A stretch of 64,000 nucleotides of DNA from Bacillota bacterium (GTDB taxonomy: Bacteria; Bacillota; Clostridia; Peptostreptococcales; Anaerovoracaceae). This document shows, one piece after another, positions 22,980 to 32,658 of the stretch (within the stretch, counting starts at the first letter, position 1; each line of letters begins with the position of its first letter). Both the position numbers and the translations under genes were made by a program. The stretch lies in the NCBI GenBank assembly GCA_019420305.1, contig JAHZHL010000035.1, positions 124,001 through 188,000 of the forward strand, in the 5' to 3' direction. Below the pieces are notes generated by a model. It saw only the letters and a list, made by a program, of their open reading frames with translations, had not been told where the DNA came from and ran no database searches.

Positions 22980-25403
22980 ATGAAAGAAACCAAAGAGCAA
23001 AACATCGGAAGAAAAAAATGGACCGACGGCTGTACGGATCGCATCAACAAACTGCGGGATCAGTACTGGCTGAACCGTCCCGAAATTGACACAGAACGGG
23101 CGCGGGTTTACACCCGGGTCTATAAAGAGACCGAAGGAGACGAAACCGTCATCCGGCGCGCCAAAGCGCTCCACGCTTATGTGAGTGAAAAAACGCTGTG
23201 TATCGGCGATGGAGAGTTGATTGTCGGCACAGACGGGAAAAAGCACAGATCCGCTGTCGTTTGTCCGGACGTATGTTTTCACTGGATTGAAGATGAAATC
23301 GACACCATGGAAACGAGGCCGCAGGATCCGTATAAGATTACGGAAGACGATAAGCGTATTTTAAAAGAAGAAATTTTCCCTTACTGGAACGGCAGATCCA
23401 TGGAGGACTATTTCCTGGCAAACATTGACGACGAATTAAAAAACGTAGGCCTTGCCACAAACATCATCTTCGGTGATATCAAGTCCCAGTCCGGCGGCGG
23501 AGAGTGGTCTGTAGGATATCACAACATCATTCTCAAAAAAGGGTTTAAAGGCGTAGAGGAAGAGGCGAAAGCGTATCTGGCAGATCTTGACCGCGCCGAT
23601 CCTCAGACCTGGGACAAAGCGAAATTCTACGAAGCGGTGATCATGACCTGCGATTCCGCCAGGATTCTGGGAGAACGCTATGGAAATTACGCGGAAGAAC
23701 TGGCTAAAAAGGAAGCGGATCCGGCAAGGAAAGCAGAGCTGCTGCAGATCGCGGAGAACTGCAGGCTGGTGCCTTATCACCCGCCCCAGACCTTCTGGCA
23801 GGCGGTACAGGCGGTATGGCTGACCCAGGTTCTGATTTGCGCCGAAGAAAATCAGAATTCCGCCATTATCGGAAGGCCGGATCAGTACTTATATCCATTC
23901 TACAAAAAAGAAATCCAGGCCGGAACTCTCACGGACCTTCAGGCGCAAGAACTGCTGGAATGTCTGTGGATCAAAATCGCGGAATTTATCTTTGTCGTTT
24001 CCGAAGATTCGGCGGCTTACTACTCCGGATATATTTCCTTCCACGGCGTGACTTTAGGCGGTGTGGACGATAATGGAGAAGACGCGGTCAATCCGCTCTC
24101 CTATATGGGTCTGCAGTGCACGATGGATTTACGGATGCACAGCCCGACCATCAATGTCAGAGTAAATAAAAAGACACCGGACTCGTTCATGGAGAAAATA
24201 TGTGATCTTGTAAAACTGGGCACCGGACAACCGGCTATCTTCTTCGACGAAACTACCTTCAAGATTCTGGAACGCCGCGGCATTCCTCTGAAGGCCGCTT
24301 ATAACTGGAGCGTTTCCGGCTGCGTAGAACCCAGTATTCCCGGCCAGGCTCACATGTGGGCGGAGGGCTGCCGTTACAGCTTCGCGACAGCCGTGGAGTG
24401 GGCTCTCCTTGACGGGTTCACCAAATACTGGGGCCGCACCATGGGCGTAAAAACCGGCGACCCGCGAACCTTTAAAACCTATGAGGAATTTGAAAACGCC
24501 GTAAAAACACAGCTTGCGTATCTGATAAAGATGTCTGTCCGCAACACTCATGTGTCAGAAAGAGCCCATATGCTGCGGCTTCCAAAGACGGTACGATCCA
24601 TCTGTACGGAAGGCTGCCTGGAAAGCGGTACCGACTGCATCCGCGGCGGAGCGATGTACAACAACGGCCCCGGACTGGAAACAACCGGACTGGCGGATCT
24701 GGTCGATTCCCTGGCTGCTGTAAAAAAACTGGTATATGAAGAAAACGTCTTCAGTATGGATCAGCTGATAAAAATGCTCGAAGCGGATTTTGAAGGATAT
24801 GAAGCCGAGCGTCAACAGCTCATTTACAATGCGCCGAAATGGGGAAACGATGAGGAATATGTGGACGAAATCGCCGCCCGCCTGCTGGATTTCTGCGCGG
24901 AAACTACATCTCAGTATAAAAGCACTCTGGGCTATTCTTTTGTTACCGGCGCGGTTCCGGTAATCGCTAATATCCCCCATGGCCAGGTAACCTGCGCGCT
25001 GCCTTCAGGCAGAAAGGAATTTACCGGCCTCGCGGACGGGATCTCTCCATTCGGAGGCTATGACAAAGAAGGACCTACCTCGGTAATCAAGTCCGTGTGC
25101 GCCGTGGATCATACCAAATCCGGCTGCGGCAACCTGCTGAACATGCGCCTGAGTCCATCTGTTCTGGCAACGGATCAGGATAAAAAGAATCTGATTTCCC
25201 TGCTTCGGACTGAAGAAGAACTGGGTGGCTATCATATTCAATTTAACGTAGTAGGAACCGACACTCTGCTGGACGCGCAGAAAAATCCGGATCAATACCG
25301 GGATCTTCTGGTGCGTGTAGCAGGCTACAGCGCCTATTTCACGGAACTTCGCCCGGACGCGCAGCAGGCCATTATCGATCGTACGGAACAATCTATGTGG
25401 TAA
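22980..25403 (+). CDS. Glycyl radical enzyme 1, lyase/dehydratase type
   Basis: 807 residues, full-length pyruvate-formate-lyase-like domain. The thiyl-radical Cys is C448 in SGCVEP, with the acid/base Glu two residues later as in eliminating lyases. The glycyl radical site is G782 in RVAGYSAYF. It is not pyruvate formate-lyase, which has Cys-Cys at the active site. Y217 and D225 (FYEAVIMTCD) have the same spacing as the Tyr/Asp pair that faces the ammonium group in choline trimethylamine-lyase, so an amino-alcohol-like substrate is possible, in keeping with the EutH-type transporter in the cluster. Other lyases share parts of this pattern, so the substrate remains open. RBS AAAGGAGG. Confidence 0.9.
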   Translation: MKETKEQNIGRKKWTDGCTDRINKLRDQYWLNRPEIDTERARVYTRVYKETEGDETVIRRAKALHAYVSEKTLCIGDGELIVGTDGKKHRSAVVCPDVCFHWIEDEIDTMETRPQDPYKITEDDKRILKEEIFPYWNGRSMEDYFLANIDDELKNVGLATNIIFGDIKSQSGGGEWSVGYHNIILKKGFKGVEEEAKAYLADLDRADPQTWDKAKFYEAVIMTCDSARILGERYGNYAEELAKKEADPARKAELLQIAENCRLVPYHPPQTFWQAVQAVWLTQVLICAEENQNSAIIGRPDQYLYPFYKKEIQAGTLTDLQAQELLECLWIKIAEFIFVVSEDSAAYYSGYISFHGVTLGGVDDNGEDAVNPLSYMGLQCTMDLRMHSPTINVRVNKKTPDSFMEKICDLVKLGTGQPAIFFDETTFKILERRGIPLKAAYNWSVSGCVEPSIPGQAHMWAEGCRYSFATAVEWALLDGFTKYWGRTMGVKTGDPRTFKTYEEFENAVKTQLAYLIKMSVRNTHVSERAHMLRLPKTVRSICTEGCLESGTDCIRGGAMYNNGPGLETTGLADLVDSLAAVKKLVYEENVFSMDQLIKMLEADFEGYEAERQQLIYNAPKWGNDEEYVDEIAARLLDFCAETTSQYKSTLGYSFVTGAVPVIANIPHGQVTCALPSGRKEFTGLADGISPFGGYDKEGPTSVIKSVCAVDHTKSGCGNLLNMRLSPSVLATDQDKKNLISLLRTEEELGGYHIQFNVVGTDTLLDAQKNPDQYRDLLVRVAGYSAYFTELRPDAQQAIIDRTEQSMW

Positions 25404-25424
25404 AGAAAAGAAAGGAGTATTTAG

Positions 25425-27851
25425 ATGTTAAAGTTAGAAAGAACCGAACAGCAAATAGGAAATTTCTCATTTGACGGAGAAAACCATTTTCCGAGAATCG
25501 AAAATCTACTGGAAGAATACTGGAATCAGGTGCCTTCTGTAGATGTTGAGAGGGCAAGAATCTATACCCAGGTATTCAAAGAAACCGAAGGCGAAGACAT
25601 TATTCTGCGCAGAGCCAAAGGTTACAAACGCTACTGCGAAGAACGGGAAGTCCGGCTGCCGGAAAACCAGCTGATTCTCGGCGATACAGCGATCCGCCCC
25701 CGCGCCGGAGCCGTCTGCCCGGAATTCCACTGCGGATGGCTGAGCCAGGAGCTGGACACCATTGCCACCAGGAAGCAGGATCCCTACGCTACCACACCGG
25801 AAGTTATTCGCGAACTGAAAGAAGAAATTTTCCCCTACTGGGAGGGAAAAACCGTCAGTGAGCACTGGCTCAAACAGATCCCTGCCTGGGTAAGAGAACT
25901 TGCTGTAAAAACCGGTATTATTGACGTAGAGATCAAAACACAGAGCGCTCCCGGCGAAACCGCTCCTTACTGGGAAATGGTAATTCAGAAAGGGCTGGGT
26001 CAGCTGAAAGAGGAAGCCCGCGCCCATATCGCCAAGCTGGATGATTCCGATCCGGAGGATTTCGCGAAAATCAACTTCTATGAAGCTTCCATCCTGACGT
26101 TGGAAGGTCTTGGCACCTACTCCAGAAGATTAGGAGACGCGGCGAAAGAAGCTGCTGAAAAGGAACCAAACGGCGCCAGAAGAGATGAACTTCTCCAGAT
26201 GGCAGACAACTGTTACTTCCTGGCGGAAAACAAGCCGGAAACCTTCTGGCAGGCCACGCAGTTCATTTATCTTCTGCTGGTAGGATGCCTGATGGAAGGG
26301 AACGGACCTTCCTTCTCACCGGGACGTATGGATCAGTATATGTATCCTTACTATGACAAGGACATCAAAGAAGGCCGCCTGACTATGGAAAAGGCTCTGG
26401 AGCTCATTGAATGCTTCTATGTAAAATGCGCGGAAACCACCTGGTTCCTCAGCGAAAACGCCTGCATGTACTTTGCCGGATACCAGCCATTCCACAGCCT
26501 CATCGTAGGAGGAATCAACGAAGCTGGAATTGACGCCACAAACGAGCTGTCCTATCTGTACCTGACCGCGAAAATGGACGTACAGCTCCATGGTCCGTCT
26601 ATGTGCGCCAGAGTACACAAGCAGTCTCCACAGGATTTCCTGATTCACGTTGCCAAACTGGCTCGTCTGGGAACCGGATTCCCTGCCATTTACAACGATG
26701 AATCCGCCATCAAGATGATGCTGCTGTCCGGCGGAACCATGGAGGAAGCGAGAAACTATCAGATGGTCGGATGCGTGGAGCCGTTCATTTCCGGTAAGAT
26801 GGCCAAATGGTCCGACGGCGGGCATTACAACTTTGCCGCGGCGATGGAATTCGTTCTTACCAACGGTCACAGCATTATGAACGACAATCGACTCCTGGGA
26901 CTGGAAACCGGAGATCCGACAAAGATGAACTTTGAAGAGATCAAAGAAGCGGTGAAAAAGCAGCTGGCTTACATGATTAAAGCCATCAGTATCTGCGCCC
27001 ATATTAATGAAAAGCTGTACTTTGAGCTGACGCCGTTCCCGTTTGTTTCCACTCTGCTTGACGGAACCTATGAAAGCGGAAAAGATCTGACAGCCGGCGG
27101 TGTAACCTACACCATCGGACCTGCTCTCATCGGAACCGGAATCGCGGATCTGGTTGACTCTCTGTCCGCCATCAAAACACATGTCTTCGATAATCAGGAT
27201 GTAACGATGGAAGAGTTAATCAAGGCTCTGCAGGCTGACTTTGAAGGCTATGAAGATATGCGTCAGATGTTGATGAACAACACACCGATGTACGGAAACG
27301 ACATTCCGGAAGTGGATATTCTGGCTGAAGAAATGACAGACTTCGCTTATCATGAAATTATCAGCCACAAATCCTGGAGAGGACCGCACTACATTTCCGG
27401 ACTGTATCCGGTATCCTCCCACGTTCCTCACGGCCTGGTTGTCGGCGCCCTGCCTTACGGGAGAAAAGCCGGTACAGCTCTGGCAGACGGATGCTCGCCA
27501 AAGGGCGGAACGGATCATGAGGGCCCGACATCCGTACTCAAATCCGTTTCCAAGATCAACCACGAGGTGCATACTTCCGGAACCCTGCTCAACATGCGGC
27601 TGGATCCGGTCAGTGTCAAAGGCGACGCGGGACTAGCGCGAATCGTACAGATTATCCGTACCTTCATAGACCTCAACATTTACCACATTCAGTTCAATGT
27701 GGTGAGCAGCGATACCCTGAAGAGAGCGCAGATCGAGCCGGACAAATACAAATCCCTGATTGTCCGTGTTGCCGGCTACAGCGCTTACTTTACCGAACTC
27801 TGCAAGGAAATGCAGGACGATATTATTCAGAGAACCATACACACTGCGTAA
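25425..27851 (+). CDS. Glycyl radical enzyme 2, lyase/dehydratase type
   Basis: 808 residues, clearly homologous to the preceding gene along its length yet well diverged. Thiyl Cys C450 in MVGCVEP, glycyl radical G784 in RVAGYSAYF. At the position of D225 in enzyme 1 it has Glu (FYEASILTLE), which argues for a different substrate. It starts 21 bp after enzyme 1 (RBS AAAGGAG) and is followed 20 bp later by its own activase. Two non-identical glycyl radical enzymes back to back suggest either two related substrates, two steps of one route, or a mixed complex. No family name can be given with confidence. Confidence 0.9.
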   Translation: MLKLERTEQQIGNFSFDGENHFPRIENLLEEYWNQVPSVDVERARIYTQVFKETEGEDIILRRAKGYKRYCEEREVRLPENQLILGDTAIRPRAGAVCPEFHCGWLSQELDTIATRKQDPYATTPEVIRELKEEIFPYWEGKTVSEHWLKQIPAWVRELAVKTGIIDVEIKTQSAPGETAPYWEMVIQKGLGQLKEEARAHIAKLDDSDPEDFAKINFYEASILTLEGLGTYSRRLGDAAKEAAEKEPNGARRDELLQMADNCYFLAENKPETFWQATQFIYLLLVGCLMEGNGPSFSPGRMDQYMYPYYDKDIKEGRLTMEKALELIECFYVKCAETTWFLSENACMYFAGYQPFHSLIVGGINEAGIDATNELSYLYLTAKMDVQLHGPSMCARVHKQSPQDFLIHVAKLARLGTGFPAIYNDESAIKMMLLSGGTMEEARNYQMVGCVEPFISGKMAKWSDGGHYNFAAAMEFVLTNGHSIMNDNRLLGLETGDPTKMNFEEIKEAVKKQLAYMIKAISICAHINEKLYFELTPFPFVSTLLDGTYESGKDLTAGGVTYTIGPALIGTGIADLVDSLSAIKTHVFDNQDVTMEELIKALQADFEGYEDMRQMLMNNTPMYGNDIPEVDILAEEMTDFAYHEIISHKSWRGPHYISGLYPVSSHVPHGLVVGALPYGRKAGTALADGCSPKGGTDHEGPTSVLKSVSKINHEVHTSGTLLNMRLDPVSVKGDAGLARIVQIIRTFIDLNIYHIQFNVVSSDTLKRAQIEPDKYKSLIVRVAGYSAYFTELCKEMQDDIIQRTIHTA

Positions 27852-27871
27852 CCGCAGTCAGGAGAAAGCCA

Positions 27872-28786
27872 ATGGAAAACCTTAATATCACTGGTACAAT
27901 TTTTAACATACAAAAGTTTTCCATCCATGACGGATACGGGATTCGGACTCTGGTCTTTATGAAAGGCTGTCCATTAAAATGCCTCTGGTGTTCGAATCCC
28001 GAATCCCAGCGGCATCAGCCCGAAATCATGTTTGTCCGCAAGAACTGTATTGGCTGTGGAAAGTGTGTGACGCTGTGTCCGCAGGGCTGCACGAACGCGG
28101 AAGATTTTTCTATTGACCGCAAAGCATGTACCCTGTGCGGGACCTGTGTCAAATACTGCTATGCCAATGCGAAAAAAACGGTAGGAAAAGAGATGAGCGT
28201 CTATGACGTCCTGGAGGAAATTGAAAAAGACTGGGTCTTTTATCACAATTCCCAGGGTGGTCTGACGGTCGGCGGCGGAGAGCCTACCGCTCAGCCGAAG
28301 TTTGTCGCCACACTGCTCAATCAGTGTAAAAAGCTGGCGCTGCACACTGCTATCGAAACCTGCGGGTTTGGTGATTGGGAGCGAATCAGTCCGGTCTTAT
28401 GCGCCCCGGATCAGATTTTCTTTGATCTGAAGCATATGGACAGCATTATGCACAAAAAACTGACAGGGGTGGACAACACTTCTATCCTGGAAAACGCGGA
28501 GCGCGTCGCAAAGAAAGGGAAGGACATTACCTTCCGCCTGCCGCTGATTCCCGGATGCAGCGATTCCAAAGAAAACATTACACAGACCGGCAAATTTGTC
28601 GCTGGCCTTACCGGGGAAAATCCCCAGATAAAAATCGAACTTCTGCCTTATCACGCACTCGGCGCGGATAAGTACAAATGGATGGACATCCCCTACAGCC
28701 TGGAGGAACTTCAGGCCCCGGACAGCCGGACAGTGGAGCATTATAACAAACTGCTGGAAAGCCTCGGCTGCAATGTTGTCAGATAG
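27872..28786 (+). CDS. Glycyl radical enzyme activase 2 (radical SAM)
   Basis: 304 residues. CPLKCLWC near residue 35 binds the radical-SAM 4Fe-4S cluster. CIGCGKCVTLC and CTLCGTCVKYC form the auxiliary ferredoxin domain, and GGGEPTAQP contains the SAM-contacting GGEP. Same architecture as the first activase but clearly a different sequence, so each is probably specific to one of the two glycyl radical enzymes. RBS AGGAG, 20 bp after enzyme 2. Confidence 0.93.
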   Translation: MENLNITGTIFNIQKFSIHDGYGIRTLVFMKGCPLKCLWCSNPESQRHQPEIMFVRKNCIGCGKCVTLCPQGCTNAEDFSIDRKACTLCGTCVKYCYANAKKTVGKEMSVYDVLEEIEKDWVFYHNSQGGLTVGGGEPTAQPKFVATLLNQCKKLALHTAIETCGFGDWERISPVLCAPDQIFFDLKHMDSIMHKKLTGVDNTSILENAERVAKKGKDITFRLPLIPGCSDSKENITQTGKFVAGLTGENPQIKIELLPYHALGADKYKWMDIPYSLEELQAPDSRTVEHYNKLLESLGCNVVR

Positions 28787-28830
28787 AACTACTTTTATTC
28801 TTATTTATTAATTTTTATGGGAGGTTACAT

Positions 28831-30108
28831 ATGAGCATCATACCTATGATCGGCCAGGCCATCATCTGGATCATCATGTTCTTTGCAATCGTAGGAGTGA
28901 TCGGCGCGATCCGCAACCCCAATGAGGGAATCGGAAAAGAATTTATGCTGGCGTTCCACCAGTTGGGAATTATCTTTATTCCGTTTGCCGGAATTCTCGC
29001 CTCAATTCCTTTTATTGAAAAAATCGTTGTATTTATCTTCAGCCCTGTTTTTGAATTAATCGGAGCGGATGTAGCTGTTGCCGGCGCATTCTTCGTTCCT
29101 CCGGACATGGGAGGATATCAGCTGTATGAAGCGCTGTCTTCCAGTACCGAAACCTGGATGATCGCCTTGTTCACCGGCTTTGCGGTGGGCCCCATCGCCG
29201 CTTATTCTGTGCCGCTCGGATTTTCCATTCTGGATGTAAATGACCGAAAGTATTTTGGTCTTGGCATTATGGCGGGGATCCTGAGCTGCCCGTTCTGTAT
29301 CTTTATTTGCACGGTGCTTTTAAAAATCACCGATACTCCGGTCAGAGGCATTGTATCGAATGTAAGCCCTTCTGATATTGATCTGACAATGACCTGGAAA
29401 CTGATTTTAATCAATATGTTCCCGATTATTGTATTCTGCCTGATCCTGGCAATCTTGCTCCGCTGCTTTATGACCATTATGGTAAAGCTGTTCCTGATCT
29501 TCGGAAAAGCGTTGGATATTGCCATCAAGATCGTCCTGGTCATCGCGATTGTGGAATACTTTACCGGCGCGTTTGAGATGATCTTCGGCTCCTATGGCTT
29601 TGATCCGATTATCGCTGATGAGGAAGATCAGTTCCGGGCTCTGGAGAACTCCGGATATGTTGCAACCATGCTGGCCGGCGCCTATCCTATGATTTATGTC
29701 ATTAAAAAATATGCCGGCAACGCCTTGCAGAAGGCCGGTAAAAAACTCGGATTTGGCACCTGGGGCGCCATCGGGATCTTTGCCTCCTGGGCGGAAGCCC
29801 TGGCCATGTTCGGCATTATGAACAAAATGACGCCTTCCGACAAAGTAAAGGTTTGCGCCTTCTCGGTCTGCGGCTCCTGGGTACTGGGCGCCCATATGAC
29901 CTACTGCGCCAACTTCCAGCCCAATCTGCTCGCGATTGTCATGATTGGTAAGTTCCTCGCCGGATGTCTGGCGGTCCTCTTTGCCCACTGGCTGGCTATG
30001 CCGATGACAAAGAAATTTGAAAAAGAGGATCTGGAGGCAGGCCGCATCTCCAAAGATGTTTATACGGATGATGGGGCTTCGCTCAAAGATACTGAGCTTG
30101 AAATTTAA
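28831..30108 (+). CDS. eutH: EutH-family ethanolamine-type transporter
   Basis: 425 residues with about 10-11 hydrophobic segments. FVPPDMGGYQLYEAL near residue 88 corresponds to the conserved D-P-x-M-G-G-Y-x-L motif of EutH, and VGPIAAYSVPLGFSIL also fits. EutH proteins bring in ethanolamine; no other eut genes or microcompartment shell genes are present. In this cluster it probably imports the substrate of one or both glycyl radical enzymes, perhaps an amino alcohol or quaternary amine. RBS GGGAGG 6 bp before the ATG. The symbol reflects family, not proven substrate. Confidence 0.85.
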   Translation: MSIIPMIGQAIIWIIMFFAIVGVIGAIRNPNEGIGKEFMLAFHQLGIIFIPFAGILASIPFIEKIVVFIFSPVFELIGADVAVAGAFFVPPDMGGYQLYEALSSSTETWMIALFTGFAVGPIAAYSVPLGFSILDVNDRKYFGLGIMAGILSCPFCIFICTVLLKITDTPVRGIVSNVSPSDIDLTMTWKLILINMFPIIVFCLILAILLRCFMTIMVKLFLIFGKALDIAIKIVLVIAIVEYFTGAFEMIFGSYGFDPIIADEEDQFRALENSGYVATMLAGAYPMIYVIKKYAGNALQKAGKKLGFGTWGAIGIFASWAEALAMFGIMNKMTPSDKVKVCAFSVCGSWVLGAHMTYCANFQPNLLAIVMIGKFLAGCLAVLFAHWLAMPMTKKFEKEDLEAGRISKDVYTDDGASLKDTELEI

Positions 30109-30113
30109 GCACT

Positions 30114-30145
30114 GAAAAAGCGCGGATTTCCGTCCGCGCTTTTTC
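30114..30145. terminator. Bidirectional terminator between EutH and LuxR-type genes
   Basis: GAAAAAGCGCGGA (30114-30126) / TCCGCGCTTTTTC (30133-30145) between two converging genes. T-runs are present on both strands. Confidence 0.85.
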
Positions 30146-30151
30146 TTTCGA

Positions 30152-31282
30152 TTATAGAATGCTGTTCATCAGCTGACGCCTGCCGTCAACGCCTACTTTC
30201 TGATAAATATTGCTCAGATGCTTTTTCACAGTAGGAAGGCTGATAAAAAGCGCCTCCTGAATTTCCTGGTTGCTCATGCCTTTTACTACACACTGAAAGA
30301 CATCATATTCTCGCTGGCTCAGGTTAAATTTTTCCTTCATATCCTCCATAATATTATCAATAATCCCCGTATAGTCATAAAGGATTGCCACAAAAACACC
30401 TTCTTCCCGCTCAGCCTCTCTTCGATACGCGAGATCAACATAGTAGGATTTTTCGGAAATTATGATCTTACTTTTCATATGGAACGGGCTGCCGGACGCG
30501 CGGGCTCCGCTTTCAATGTTCTGCCTCAGCCGGACGCAGAGGGTCTGCAGAATTTTTTTCAATTCATCACCATGTTTTTGAAGAAAATCGTTATCTCCTA
30601 CATTTTCTCCAATCAGCTCCGCCTCCCAGTTCCAAACCCAGATACCCACTTCATCGGATCCCGACAATACCGCGGTAGGATCGATAATATCCACTGCCGC
30701 CCGCTTTTCTTCACAGAATTTCTGAGCTACCCTGGACAGATGCGGACGCGCCAGTTTGATAATTTCCAGCTCTCTTTGGGAAAAATCACCGCGCTCCCTG
30801 CTTCGATGAATCCCCAGCCCCACAATATATCCGTTTCCTTCCACGTAAAGATTTCCTTCAATGGAAAAATGCATTTTCGCCGGTTCCAGCATCTTCTGAT
30901 AATAATCTGTCTTTTTCCGCTCCGCTTGCAGAAAAATATCTGAACTGCGGAACATAATCGGCTGCGGGACGGAAATCAGCGGAAGCACATCGTCAATTTC
31001 GCAATACTCTTTCCAGTTCATGGTGCCATACCCGACGGAAATATAGCTTATAACCGAAATATGCTCTTCCGCTTGCTTGTACGTATAAATATCTCCTTTT
31101 TCAAAAGGTACCAGCTTCTGAATATCATACAAAAAACCGTTAAGGGCTTCTTCATAGTCCTGGCTGCTATAAAGATTGTCAATAATCTGATTGTATTCGT
31201 AAATCTCATCTTTTGACAAAAAATATTCCATCTGGGTTCTCTCTTTCGTTTTTTTCGGTTTTTCCGCCATAACCACTCTCAT
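30152..31282 (-). CDS. LuxR-family transcriptional regulator with GAF-like sensor region
   Basis: 376 residues. The C-terminal HTH is of the GerE/LuxR type (FNLSQREYDVFQCVVKGMSNQ, then EALFISLPTVKKHLSNI). The N-terminal ~300 residues look like a sensory domain with GAF-like stretches but no receiver signature. ATG at 31282 with GGGGAG 8 bp upstream. It follows the FabF-like gene by 3 bp, so the two are co-transcribed and read towards the glycyl radical cluster. It may regulate that cluster, the KAS gene, or both; the sequence does not decide. Confidence 0.85.
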   Translation of the reverse strand: MRVVMAEKPKKTKERTQMEYFLSKDEIYEYNQIIDNLYSSQDYEEALNGFLYDIQKLVPFEKGDIYTYKQAEEHISVISYISVGYGTMNWKEYCEIDDVLPLISVPQPIMFRSSDIFLQAERKKTDYYQKMLEPAKMHFSIEGNLYVEGNGYIVGLGIHRSRERGDFSQRELEIIKLARPHLSRVAQKFCEEKRAAVDIIDPTAVLSGSDEVGIWVWNWEAELIGENVGDNDFLQKHGDELKKILQTLCVRLRQNIESGARASGSPFHMKSKIIISEKSYYVDLAYRREAEREEGVFVAILYDYTGIIDNIMEDMKEKFNLSQREYDVFQCVVKGMSNQEIQEALFISLPTVKKHLSNIYQKVGVDGRRQLMNSIL

Positions 31283-31285
31283 CTT

Positions 31286-32503
31286 TTATACTCCCCGAAA
31301 CACCAGACTCGAATTCTGACCTCCAAATCCAAAAGCATTGCTCATTGCCACGGTAATTTCCTGTTCCCGATATTGCTCCGCGACAAAGTTAAAGTCGCCC
31401 TCCGGCTCTTCCAGATTCAGCGTCGGCGGCAGCACACCGCAGCGGATGGCCTGGATGCAGGCAATGGCTTCGGTAATTCCGCCGCTTCCCATCATGTGCC
31501 CGGTAGCGCCTTTTGTTGAACTCACCGCAGGGCGCGCTCCGGACGGGCCGAACACTCTCCGCAGAGCTGCCATTTCCGCGCGGTCGCCGGTTTTCGTTCC
31601 CGTCCCGTGGGCATTGATATATCCCACTTCTTCCGGCGCGATTCCACCGCGTTCCAAAGCCCGGAGCATACAGGCCGCGGAATTCGTTCCGTCCGGGATT
31701 GGATTGATAACATGATACGCGTCATTATTGTTGGCCCATCCGGCAAGTTCGGCATAAATCCTGGCTCCGCGCTTTTTCGCGTGTTCCTCGGTCTCCAGTA
31801 CCAACGCGCCGCCGCCTTCTCCAATAACGAAACCGTTTCTTCCAGTGTCAAAGGGGCGGCAGGCATGCTGCGGATCATCGTTTGTCCGTGATAATGTATG
31901 GGCGTTGGCAAGAGAATAAATGACCAGCGGGCAGAGAATGCTCTCAGCGCCCACCGCCAGCACCGCGTCCGCCTCACCGGAAAGCAGCAGCATCGCTCCG
32001 GTGGAAACCGCGTCCCCTCCGGAAGCGCACGCGGTCGACAAAGTCAGACTTGGACCGCAGATCCCGTAATTAATCGCAATCTGCGCCGCGGCGATGTTTC
32101 CCAGAATCCGGGGTACAAAGCGGGGACCTACATTTTTGTGGACCGCGTTGGTCAGCACTTCCTGAGTAGCCGCCGTCGTCGCCACTCCCGCCATAGCTGT
32201 CCCCATAACGATTCCCACACGGTCCGGTTCAGCCGGAAGGGCGTCCCCCAGCGCTTCTTTTGCCGCTACATAAGCATACTGCGTAAAAGCGTCTGTTTCC
32301 CGTATCAGCTTTTTCGGCATATGCGCCGCGATGTCAAAATCTCTGACCTCTGCGGCAATCTGAACAGCCAGATTGGCAGCGTCAAACTGTGTGATCGAAT
32401 CAATCCCGCAGGCTCCGTTCACCAGGTTATTCCAGTATGTTTCCACACCGCATCCAATCGGTGTAACCGCACCCATTCCGGTAACTACAAGTTTTGTTTT
32501 CAT
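31286..32503 (-). CDS. FabF-like beta-ketoacyl-ACP synthase (stand-alone)
   Basis: 405 residues, thiolase fold. The nucleophile Cys is in STACASGGDAV near residue 165, the two His in NAHGTGTKTGD and STKGATGHMMGSGG. Complete KAS-II active site. It is not in a fatty-acid gene cluster: it pairs with a LuxR regulator and is divergent from a LysR gene. This suggests a specialised condensing enzyme or a regulated second copy of FabF rather than the housekeeping one, though neither is shown. Confidence 0.9.
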   Translation of the reverse strand: MKTKLVVTGMGAVTPIGCGVETYWNNLVNGACGIDSITQFDAANLAVQIAAEVRDFDIAAHMPKKLIRETDAFTQYAYVAAKEALGDALPAEPDRVGIVMGTAMAGVATTAATQEVLTNAVHKNVGPRFVPRILGNIAAAQIAINYGICGPSLTLSTACASGGDAVSTGAMLLLSGEADAVLAVGAESILCPLVIYSLANAHTLSRTNDDPQHACRPFDTGRNGFVIGEGGGALVLETEEHAKKRGARIYAELAGWANNNDAYHVINPIPDGTNSAACMLRALERGGIAPEEVGYINAHGTGTKTGDRAEMAALRRVFGPSGARPAVSSTKGATGHMMGSGGITEAIACIQAIRCGVLPPTLNLEEPEGDFNFVAEQYREQEITVAMSNAFGFGGQNSSLVFRGV

Positions 32504-32521
32504 TGGTCCCTCCGAATCCTC

Positions 32522-32550
32522 TTTACAGGAAGAAGATCTTATTGTATAAT
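32522..32550 (+). promoter_or_regulatory. Promoter of the LysR-type gene
   Basis: TTTACA (32522-32527), 17-bp spacer, TATAAT (32545-32550) with an upstream TG. It lies 108 bp before the LysR start and 19 bp beyond the divergent FabF-like start, so LysR could control both. Confidence 0.65.
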
Positions 32551-32658
32551 AGCAAAATCGGATAAATAGAGAGAATTACGCGCGAATATTGATAAAAAAG
32601 ATTTCTTGTTTCGATGATACCACTCCTCGGGACACCTGTCAATCAATGGGGGATAACG

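Noticed and set aside
22980..27851. Annotation of the glycyl radical enzymes as pyruvate formate-lyase
   Set aside because: The active site has a single Cys in GCVEP with a Glu, not the Cys-Cys pair of pyruvate formate-lyase.
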